Positions 57,802-64,000 of a DNA stretch of 64,000 nt are shown here, one piece after another; the first letter of the stretch is position 1, and every line of letters begins with the position of its first letter. The stretch is from CAZCTO01 sp964501725 (GTDB lineage Bacteria; Bacillota; Clostridia; Saccharofermentanales; Saccharofermentanaceae). A model generated the notes under the pieces. The model made no database searches, was not told the DNA's origin, and saw nothing but the letters and a program-made list of their open reading frames with translations. The translations under genes were made by a program, and so were the position numbers. The stretch spans positions 62,001-126,000 of the forward strand of contig CAZCTO010000004.1 in the NCBI GenBank assembly GCA_964501725.1, written 5' to 3'.

Positions 57802-59635
57802 CTCCTGCGCCTCCTGACTTGTCGTGCGAATCCTTCACAAGAACGCACGATGCCCGAATCAATTCCTCCGCTGCATCACCGGTGTCAAAAACGGATACCC
57901 TCAAATCAGGAATTCCTGCCTTCAGCTCCTGCAAGCAGGATACGAGTTCAGGCAATTCCAATCCGTATTCATGAATGGCGCCTTCCTGTTCGAACAGCTT
58001 GCCGGGCGTGGATATTCGCGTGATGCGCCCCTTCGAAAGCACCAGAAGCCTGTCTGCGTAGCGAGCTGCTTCATCCATGTTGTGCGACACAAGAATGATC
58101 GTTTTTCCGCAGTTCCGCAGTTCAAGAATGTAGTTGAATACCTCAAGCCTTCCCGTTGGATCCAGTCCCGCAGCAGGCTCGTCCAAGACAAGAATATCCG
58201 GATCCATCGCGATAATTCCGGCAAAAGCGACGCGTCGCTTCTGCCCGCCGGACAGCTCAAACGGTGATCTCTCCAGGATACTCTCATCCAGGCCGACCCT
58301 CTTAATCGCCTCAAGCACTCTCTCTTCAACATCCTCTTTATCCATTCCCATCTTCAATGGTCCGAAAGAAATGTCTTTTCGAACCGTCTCCTCGAAAAGC
58401 TGATATTCAGGGTATTGAAAAAGCAACCCGACTCTCCTGCGTATTTTCCGGACGTCGCTGTTCTTCTTTGTATCAAGTGTCACACCGGTTTGCGTATCAT
58501 AGAAAAGAACCTCTCCGGTTTGAGGGCGGATAAGCCCGTTCAAGTGTGATATCAACGTTGTTTTCCCTGATCCGCTGTGACCGATAATTGCAAAGATCTC
58601 GCCCTTCTGAACGGAGAATGATATGTCCTCGAGTGCTTTGAGGCCGTTCGATTCATACGAATAAGAAAGTCCGGAAACACGCAGCACCGTTTTGTCATCC
58701 GAACATTCGACAAGGTTTGCCGCGTCTTCGACCGGCGTCCCGCTTCTTGCCGGCAGCAATGTCTGAATGGCTGAAATTGCCGACATTCTGGAAGAGAACC
58801 ATTCTTTCCTCGGCGCAATCCGAATTCGCGCACAAAGCTCGAAAAGCAGTCCGGCAAACACCGGCACATCCAGTCCGAGACTGCGAACCCTGTCCGCCTG
58901 AAAAAAGATATCTCCCGGAACTCCTTCAAGGGCAATTTTCCCTTTCTCGAGTACATATATATAATCAGCAAGATACGCTTCGCTCATATCGTGTGTGATA
59001 TGAAGAACCGTTATTCCTTTTTCCTTCTGCAGTCTCTTAATGAGGTGAAGAAATTCGTTTCGGCTGACCGGATCAAGCATGGCCGTCGATTCATCAAGAA
59101 TTAAAACCTCGGGCATCATGGAAAGAATTCCGGCAATGGCAAGCTTTTGCTTCTGACCTCCGGACAAACTGCTCGGAGTTCGAAGCGCAAAGTCTTCAAG
59201 TCCGACATACTTGAGTGCAGCGTCGACACGCTCGCGAATTTCTCCGGTCGGAATCCCCAGATTTTCGGGGCCAAAAGCCACGTCCTCCTCAACAGAGGTC
59301 CCGACGATCTGGTTGTCCGGATTCTGAAAAACCATTCCGCAATGGCTTCGGACAAACCAGAAATTTGCGTCGTCATCCGTTGCCTTCCCGAAAACAGCAA
59401 CCGTCCCGCTGCTCGGAGTCTCAAGCACATTAATCAACTTTGCAAGAGTTGATTTTCCGGATCCGTTTCGGCCCAGAAGTGCAATATGTTTCCCTCTCTC
59501 GACGGAAATCGATACTCCCGAAAGCGCCTCGACAGCCACTGTATCCGGATGCGAATACGAGTAATGGACATCCCTCACCCGGATCACCGGCTCCGGTATG
59601 TTCTGCTCTGTTATCCGGCTCTCGTCCTGCTTCAT
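57794..59635 (-). CDS. Fused double ATPase of energy-coupling factor transporter (EcfA-EcfA)
   Basis: A single 613-residue chain with two complete ABC ATPase domains, where most Bacillota have separate ecfA1 and ecfA2 genes. Domain 1 (about residues 17-265) has GRNGSGKS, LSGGQKQKLAIAG and VLILDEST. Domain 2 (about 320-560) has GHSGSGKT, LSGGQKRRVAFAG and ILVLDEP. The linker (about 266-318) contains basic and hydrophobic residues. The frame is continuous and both domains keep all catalytic residues, so it is a functional fusion rather than an error. GGAGAGG precedes the ATG. It powers the adjacent EcfT. Confidence 0.92.
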   Translation of the reverse strand: MKQDESRITEQNIPEPVIRVRDVHYSYSHPDTVAVEALSGVSISVERGKHIALLGRNGSGKSTLAKLINVLETPSSGTVAVFGKATDDDANFWFVRSHCGMVFQNPDNQIVGTSVEEDVAFGPENLGIPTGEIRERVDAALKYVGLEDFALRTPSSLSGGQKQKLAIAGILSMMPEVLILDESTAMLDPVSRNEFLHLIKRLQKEKGITVLHITHDMSEAYLADYIYVLEKGKIALEGVPGDIFFQADRVRSLGLDVPVFAGLLFELCARIRIAPRKEWFSSRMSAISAIQTLLPARSGTPVEDAANLVECSDDKTVLRVSGLSYSYESNGLKALEDISFSVQKGEIFAIIGHSGSGKTTLISHLNGLIRPQTGEVLFYDTQTGVTLDTKKNSDVRKIRRRVGLLFQYPEYQLFEETVRKDISFGPLKMGMDKEDVEERVLEAIKRVGLDESILERSPFELSGGQKRRVAFAGIIAMDPDILVLDEPAAGLDPTGRLEVFNYILELRNCGKTIILVSHNMDEAARYADRLLVLSKGRITRISTPGKLFEQEGAIHEYGLELPELVSCLQELKAGIPDLRVSVFDTGDAAEELIRASCVLVKDSHDKSGGAGDD

Positions 59636-59650
59636 GTTCCTCTCCGATAC

Positions 59651-59686
59651 AAAAAGGGTGCGGTACGCATGTGCACACCGTCACCC
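59651..59686 (-). terminator. Terminator or attenuator after rplQ
   Basis: Imperfect hairpin (GGGTG/CACCC with inner CGGT/ACCG) followed on the minus strand by TTTTT, between rplQ and the ecf genes. Confidence 0.55.
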
Positions 59687-59717
59687 TTTGACTGTTCCGC
59701 TATTGATCTTCGAATCC

Positions 59718-60242
59718 TTACACCAGCTCGAGCTGCGCCATTTCCGAAGCATCGCCTCTTCTGGTTCCGAGCTTGATGATACGAGTGTACCCGCCGGGTC
59801 TGCCCGCATACTTCGGTGCAATCGTATCGAAAAGAATGTCAATCGGATTGACGGGATTCTTATCAGCATCATGGCATTTTCTCAACCAATATGACATGTT
59901 CTTTCTGGCGGCCAAACGTGACGGACTATCAACCTGAACTTTCTTTGTCTTGATTTCGCGAACCACGACATCATACTTCTGTCCGGCTTTGGACGTCTTG
60001 GAAACGAGCATCTTCTTACCCTTTGAATCCAGTTTCGCTGCCGAAACCGTAATCTCACGGGCAGAGAAGTTGTCTCTTTCCTTAATTGCCTGTGTAATCA
60101 GCTTCTCTGTAATCTGACTGACTTCCTTAGCGCGTGCAACTGTCGTTACAATTTTGCCGTTAACGACCAACGCGGTAGCGAGATTTCTAAGTATCGCCAA
60201 ACGTTGATCCGATGCACGTCCAAGTCTTCTATTTCCTGACAT
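59718..60242 (-). CDS. rplQ: 50S ribosomal protein L17 with internal insertion
   Basis: Large-subunit protein near the peptide exit tunnel. Normal ends are recognisable (NRRLGRASDQRLAILRNL and GRPGGYTRIIKLGTRRGDA), but the middle (about residues 55-115) holds an insertion of roughly 50 residues rich in Lys and Val, making it 174 residues against about 115-130 usually. A similar enlargement is known in some Clostridia. GGAGG precedes the ATG. Last gene of the ribosomal/rpoA run. Confidence 0.95.
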   Translation of the reverse strand: MSGNRRLGRASDQRLAILRNLATALVVNGKIVTTVARAKEVSQITEKLITQAIKERDNFSAREITVSAAKLDSKGKKMLVSKTSKAGQKYDVVVREIKTKKVQVDSPSRLAARKNMSYWLRKCHDADKNPVNPIDILFDTIAPKYAGRPGGYTRIIKLGTRRGDASEMAQLELV

Positions 60243-60286
60243 GGGTGTAACCTCCTATGTGATTCTTGTAATGCCGGACGATCTGT

Positions 60287-61240
60287 CTACTCGTCGCCCG
60301 ATGCCAATGAAAGCTCCATATCTTCAAGCTTCAAAATGACTTCTTCAAGAGATTTTTTACCAAGGTTTCTAACCTTCATCATCTCGTCTTCAGTACGTGC
60401 GGCAAGATCTCCGATTGTATTGATTCCGGCTCTTTTCAGGCAATTATATGTCCGAACTGAGAAATCCAGGTCTTCAATCGCTATATCATGCTTGGAATTC
60501 TTATGCGCGCCTTCATCCGCATCTCTGAAGCTAAGCGTGTTTCCCTTACCTGTAAGTGCTATAAACAAACCAAGATGCTCACAGAGGATGGAAGCAGCTG
60601 CCGAAAGGGCTTCATTTACTTCGATTGTTGAATCCGTCCAGACTTCGATCGTTAAGCTGTCAAAGTCCGTACGCTCTCCGACACGCGTGTTCTGTACGGA
60701 GTAGTTTGCTTTCTTGACAGGCGTAAAAATAGAGTCCACTGCGACCACGCCAATGGTTTGTGTGGCCGGTTTGTTTTGATCTGACGTTGAGTATCCGCGT
60801 CCTTTTCCGATTGTAAGCTCCATAAAGAGTCTTCCGGAACCGTTCAGAGTCGCGACGACGTGATCCGGATTCATGATCTCGACTTCTTCGTCGTGAACAA
60901 TGTCACCGGCGGTAATCACTCCGGATTTGCCTTCATCCGTGCTGATGTAGACCGTCTTAGGTGTATCCACATGAAGCTTCGCGCGAATACCCTTAACATT
61001 CAAAATGATCTCCGTCATGTCCTCAATAACACCGGGAATCGTTGAAAATTCGTGATATACTCCTTCGACACGAATCGCGGTAACCGCGGCTCCGGTCAGA
61101 GAAGAAAGTAATACGCGACGCAACGAATTTCCGAGAGTCGTACCGTATCCGCGCTCAAGCGGTGCAATGACATACTTGCCGTAAGCATTGTTCTCGTCCA
61201 GCTCAACACATTCAATAACCGGCTTCATTATATCAATCAT
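60287..61240 (-). CDS. rpoA: RNA polymerase alpha subunit
   Basis: Assembly and activator-contact subunit of RNA polymerase, 317 residues. The N-terminal assembly domain has APLERGYGTTLGNSLRRVLL, and the C-terminal domain, which binds UP elements, has NCLKRAGINTIGDL and VRNLGKKSLEEVILKL. The ATG at 61240 follows AGGAGGAG; the open frame upstream lies in the intergenic gap. Standard position between rpsD and rplQ. Confidence 0.97.
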   Translation of the reverse strand: MIDIMKPVIECVELDENNAYGKYVIAPLERGYGTTLGNSLRRVLLSSLTGAAVTAIRVEGVYHEFSTIPGVIEDMTEIILNVKGIRAKLHVDTPKTVYISTDEGKSGVITAGDIVHDEEVEIMNPDHVVATLNGSGRLFMELTIGKGRGYSTSDQNKPATQTIGVVAVDSIFTPVKKANYSVQNTRVGERTDFDSLTIEVWTDSTIEVNEALSAAASILCEHLGLFIALTGKGNTLSFRDADEGAHKNSKHDIAIEDLDFSVRTYNCLKRAGINTIGDLAARTEDEMMKVRNLGKKSLEEVILKLEDMELSLASGDE

Positions 61241-61282
61241 ATTTCTCCTCCTAAGGCAGCTTCCGCTGCCGGTCACGGTTGA

Positions 61283-61900
61283 TTACTTCGAGTACAACTC
61301 GACGATCAATGTCTCCTTGACCTCAAGATCTACATCCGCACGAGCTGGGTTCTCTACTATTTTGCCGGTTAAGGTCTCTTCATCAAAAGTGAGCCATGCC
61401 GGAACAGAACGAGCATTCGTGAGGGATTCAAATTTGGGAGATTTACGTGATTCCGGACACACTGTAATTACATCGCCGGCCTTAAGCGTGATGGAAGCGA
61501 TATCCACCTTCTTGCCATTCACAAGGAAGTGACCGTGTGTTACCAGCTGACGTGCCTGAGCACGGGAAGCCGCATAACCCATTCTGTATACAATGTTGTC
61601 CATACGGAGTTCGAGAAGCGAAAGAAGATTCTCACCTGCTTTGCCTTTCATGTGAACCGCACGATCGAAGGTAAGTCTGAACTGACCTTCCAGCACGCCG
61701 TAAAAACGCTTTGCCTTCTGCTTTTCACGAAGCTGAAGACCGTATTCTGATACTTTTTTTCTGCCCTGTCCATGCTGTCCGGGCGCAAAACTTCTGCGTG
61801 CAAGAGAGCATTTTGTGGAATAACACCGTGTGCCCTTGAGAAAAAGCTTGTCGCCTTCTCTGCGGCACAGACGGCATGATGCATCTGTATATCTGGCCAT
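61283..61900 (-). CDS. rpsD: 30S ribosomal protein S4
   Basis: 16S-rRNA-binding assembly protein, 205 residues, with the zinc-binding N-terminus intact (CRLC then CYSTKC). The S4 RNA-binding domain is seen around RMDNIVYRMGYAASRAQARQ. The ATG at 61900 follows GGAGG; the frame upstream to 61954 reaches towards rpsK and is not needed. S4 often represses its own operon, but no leader structure could be assigned. Confidence 0.97.
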   Translation of the reverse strand: MARYTDASCRLCRREGDKLFLKGTRCYSTKCSLARRSFAPGQHGQGRKKVSEYGLQLREKQKAKRFYGVLEGQFRLTFDRAVHMKGKAGENLLSLLELRMDNIVYRMGYAASRAQARQLVTHGHFLVNGKKVDIASITLKAGDVITVCPESRKSPKFESLTNARSVPAWLTFDEETLTGKIVENPARADVDLEVKETLIVELYSK

Positions 61901-61919
61901 TATTTCTATACCTCCGTAA

Positions 61920-62321
61920 TCAGACTCTTCTTCTCTTAGGCGGTCTGCAACCATTATGAGGGACAGGTGTCACGTCTTTGATCATCGTGACGTCCAGACC
62001 GGCAGTCTGAAGTGCTCTGATAGCAGACTCGCGACCTGCTCCGGGGCCCTTTACAAAAACCTCAACGGTCCGCATTCCATGATCAACCGCTTTCTTTGCC
62101 GCATCTTCAGCAGCCATCTGCGCGGCAAAAGGAGTCCCTTTTCTGGAACCCTTCATACCCATTTCGCCGGCGGATGCCCAGGAAATTGCGTTCCCGAGAG
62201 GGTCTGTGATTGTAACAATCGTATTATTGAACGTTGAATGAACATGTGCATGTCCGCGATCAATATTCTTGCGTTCTCTTTTCTTCGGTCTTGCAACCGC
62301 TTTCTTAACAGCCTTTGCCAT
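61920..62321 (-). CDS. rpsK: 30S ribosomal protein S11
   Basis: Small-subunit platform protein, 133 residues, normal length. Typical sequence: HVHSTFNNTIVTITDPLGN and PVPHNGCRPPKRRRV at the C-terminus. AGGAGGGG lies before the ATG. It follows rpsM by 11 bases. Confidence 0.97.
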   Translation of the reverse strand: MAKAVKKAVARPKKRERKNIDRGHAHVHSTFNNTIVTITDPLGNAISWASAGEMGMKGSRKGTPFAAQMAAEDAAKKAVDHGMRTVEVFVKGPGAGRESAIRALQTAGLDVTMIKDVTPVPHNGCRPPKRRRV

Positions 62322-62332
62322 GGTTCCCCTCC

Positions 62333-62701
62333 TTATTTCTTCTTGCCAGCGATTTTACGCTTCGGTCCCTTACGGGTTCTGGCGTTCGTCTTCGTACGCT
62401 GACCGTTAACAGGAAGTCCCATTCTGTGACGGCGGCCGCGGTAGCAACCAATTTCCGTAAGACGCTTGATGTTTAATGATATTTCTCTTCTGAGGTCACC
62501 CTCGACATTGTAGTTGTTCTCGATCTGCTCACGAATTTTAGCAATCTCATCATCGGTGAGATCCTTCATTCTCGTGTCAGGATTAATCGCAGATTCCTTA
62601 AGAATTCGTGCAGAAGTAGTTGGGCCGATACCAAAAATATAAGTTAGAGCAATTTCTACTCTCTTCTCGTTCGGCAAATCCACACCGGCTATACGCGCCA
62701 T
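62333..62701 (-). CDS. rpsM: 30S ribosomal protein S13
   Basis: Small-subunit head protein contacting tRNA and the large subunit, 122 residues. Family sequence MARIAGVDLPNEKRVEIALT at the start and GLPVNGQRTKTNARTRKGP near the basic C-terminus. GGAGGTG precedes the ATG. It follows rpmJ after a 159-base gap with two small hairpins. Confidence 0.97.
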   Translation of the reverse strand: MARIAGVDLPNEKRVEIALTYIFGIGPTTSARILKESAINPDTRMKDLTDDEIAKIREQIENNYNVEGDLRREISLNIKRLTEIGCYRGRRHRMGLPVNGQRTKTNARTRKGPKRKIAGKKK

Positions 62702-62770
62702 CTTTGTACACCTCCGTGAATGAATAAGTGATGTTCTGAAAAACTATATATAACATGCGGAGCAAAGATT

Positions 62771-62850
62771 CCTCCGGGGTTAACGGAGGCAGCCGCCTTC
62801 ACAATTGCATGTAATATCCTGTTTCTGAAACGTCCGGACATCCGTCCGGA
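62771..62850. other. Two hairpins between rpmJ and rpsM
   Basis: A 6-bp stem CCTCCG/CGGAGG (62771-62776 with 62784-62789) and a 7-bp stem TCCGGAC/GTCCGGA (62833-62839 with 62844-62850). Neither has a T-run. They could be mRNA processing or regulatory structures within the ribosomal operon. Confidence 0.4.
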
Positions 62851-62860
62851 AGGCTGATTA

Positions 62861-62974
62861 TCAGCCCTGCTTCTGCTTGTGCTTAGGCTCGGAGCAAATA
62901 ATCATAACCCGACCGTTACGGTGGATTACTTTACATTTCTCGCATATCGTCTTTACGGACGCTCTGACTTTCAT
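62861..62974 (-). CDS. rpmJ: 50S ribosomal protein L36
   Basis: A 37-residue large-subunit protein of the zinc-binding form. It begins MKVRASVKTICEKCKVIHR and ends KHKQKQG, with the ligands in CEKC and, further on, CSEPKH. GGGGAGG is located eight bases before the ATG. Standard position between infA and rpsM. Confidence 0.95.
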   Translation of the reverse strand: MKVRASVKTICEKCKVIHRNGRVMIICSEPKHKQKQG

Positions 62975-63106
62975 AGTTCCCAACCTCCCCCAAAAAATCT
63001 TCTGTCAAAAGGCAGAAAAATTGACGCCTATCCGGCGCACGCTATAATATAATACCAAAAACCCGATCATTTGCAAGAGCTTTTCGGAAAACAATCTTCA
63101 CGAAAG

Positions 63107-63325
63107 CTATTTTGCTCTCCAAGTGATGCGGCCTTTGGACAGATCGTAGGGCGATAATTCCAACGTCACACGATCTCCCGGCAAAATCTTGATATAATTC
63201 TGTCTGAGTTTGCCCGAAATATGCGCCGTAACCATATGGCCGTTTTCAAGCTTAACGCGAAATTTAGCATTCGGAAGCGCGTCATCCACAATACCTTCAA
63301 CTTCAATAACATCCTCTTTGGTCAT
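63107..63325 (-). CDS. infA: Translation initiation factor IF-1
   Basis: Small S1-fold initiation factor, 72 residues, full length. VEGIVDDALPNAKFRVKLEN and GKLRQNYIKILPGDRV are characteristic. AAAGGAG lies before the ATG. In many Clostridia a KOW-domain gene lies between map and infA; here the 108-base gap holds none. Confidence 0.97.
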   Translation of the reverse strand: MTKEDVIEVEGIVDDALPNAKFRVKLENGHMVTAHISGKLRQNYIKILPGDRVTLELSPYDLSKGRITWRAK

Positions 63326-63433
63326 TTTTTATCTCCTTTTTTACTTGATTGCGCTAAAGTCCACTCAGTAATTACTTTGGCGATCTCTGCACAATTTTTT
63401 CTGTCTGTTCCGTTGCAACCTGTTAATCCCTGA

Positions 63434-64000
63434 TTAATCGTCGATTATTGTCGTAATGATGTTACCGTTTTCGGTAATGGCAAATGTGTTTTCGTAATGA
63501 GCGGAATTAAGTCCGTCGGCTGTTGATATGGTCCACTGATCCTCCTGAAGCCTGATGTTGTATGTTCCCTGATTGATCATCGGCTCGACCGCAATGACCA
63601 GTCCGGGAAGGATTCGAAAACCATGTCCGCTCCTTCCGAAATTCGGAACGTCAGGATCCTCATGCAAATGTTCTCCGACACCGTGTCCGACAAGTTGTCT
63701 GACGACACCGAAACCGTTCTTTTCGGCATGTTGTTGAACCGCCGAGGATATATCACCGATCCGCTTGCCCGGCCGAGCCTGCTCGAGTCCCTTCCAAAAA
63801 CATTCTTCAGTAACCCGAATCAGTTTTTTCGCATCATCAGAGATTTCGCCGACAGCAAAGGTTCGTGCTGCGTCTGCATGAAAACCATTGAGAAACGCGC
63901 CGACATCAATGCTCACGATGTCTCCTTCGTGAAGAGTCCTGCTCTTGCTGGGTATCCCGTGAACTACCTCGTCATTAACGGAGGCGCAAATCGAAGCGGG
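63434..64000 (-). CDS. map: Methionine aminopeptidase, type I (5'-partial)
   Basis: Removes the initiator Met from new proteins. The frame is open to the window edge, so the N-terminal third is missing; 188 residues are visible. Substrate and metal residues are in NDEVVHGIP (His), IDVGAFLNGFHADAARTF (two Asp), GHGVGEHLHEDPDVPN (His), IAVEPMI (Glu) and ENTFAITENG (Glu). It is the promoter-proximal neighbour of infA in the usual Bacillota order. Confidence 0.95.
   Translation of the reverse strand, partial: PASICASVNDEVVHGIPSKSRTLHEGDIVSIDVGAFLNGFHADAARTFAVGEISDDAKKLIRVTEECFWKGLEQARPGKRIGDISSAVQQHAEKNGFGVVRQLVGHGVGEHLHEDPDVPNFGRSGHGFRILPGLVIAVEPMINQGTYNIRLQEDQWTISTADGLNSAHYENTFAITENGNIITTIIDD

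Noticed and set aside
1..64000. CRISPR array, insertion sequence, prophage, tRNA or rRNA
   Set aside because: No regularly spaced repeats, transposase frames, integrase genes or cloverleaf-like sequences were seen on either strand by inspection.

Overview
The window looks like a core chromosomal stretch of an anaerobic, Gram-positive-type bacterium, most likely a member of Clostridia (Bacillota). The evidence is a class III (oxygen-sensitive) ribonucleotide reductase, a one-chain pyruvate:ferredoxin oxidoreductase, a complete Rnf complex, a DnaD/DnaI-type helicase-loading pair, YfhO-family membrane proteins, and the Bacillota order map-infA-rpmJ-rpsM-rpsK-rpsD-rpoA-rplQ-ecfA-ecfT. No outer-membrane genes, insertion sequences, prophage genes, CRISPR arrays, tRNAs or rRNAs were seen. 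Base composition and gene style are even throughout, so nothing suggests a recently acquired island.

Layout. 1-6,000 (+): the distal part of a type IV pilus-like locus (PilC, PilM-, PilN- and PilO-like), then two tiny headless prepilins with their own promoters and two larger pseudopilins. 6,446-8,434 (-): a large Gly-rich exported protein facing the pilus locus. 8,646-15,248 (-): two tandem YfhO membrane proteins and a DnaQ-like exonuclease. 15,358-17,822 (+): NrdR-type operator pair and nrdD. 18,010-21,523 (+): lipid kinase, a membrane-anchored PrsA/SurA-like protein and a histidine phosphatase. 21,476-24,676 (-): HtrA protease with a small coupled membrane ORF, a two-TM protein, YigZ and a Nudix protein. 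24,866-26,197 (+): exported glycoside-hydrolase-like protein. 26,317-27,703 (-): serS with a 56-bp tandem repeat at its 3' end. 27,897-33,224 (+): rnfCDGEAB, then rpmB. 33,621-37,299 (-): degenerate NlpC/P60-SH3 protein, acpS, DnaI-like and DnaD-like loaders. 37,498-41,028 (-): pyruvate:ferredoxin oxidoreductase. 41,205-42,833 (+): gpmI. 42,928-52,900: VanW, a PLC-like protein, an RsmC-like methyltransferase, phosphoglucomutase, birA, a third YfhO and a divergent CsbB-like glycosyltransferase. 52,949-59,635 (-): cyclophilin, pncB, truA, ROK glucokinase, ecfT and a fused double EcfA. 59,718-64,000 (-): ribosomal/rpoA cluster and the 3' part of map.

Functionally, PFOR makes reduced ferredoxin, Rnf uses it to reduce NAD+ while building an ion gradient, and glucokinase, phosphoglucomutase and GpmI feed glycolysis. 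Cell-surface functions are prominent: pilus, HtrA, PrsA-like, VanW, the SH3 protein, and three YfhO proteins, one of them paired with a bactoprenol-type glycosyltransferase.

Most interesting points: the twin headless pilins; an NrdR box pair 32 bp apart in front of nrdD; a hairpin that would bring a distant Shine-Dalgarno to 9 nt from the cyclophilin start; an NlpC/P60 domain without its catalytic Cys and His; the fused EcfA-EcfA ATPase; the 56-bp tandem repeat forming the end of serS; and a small overlapping membrane ORF behind htrA.
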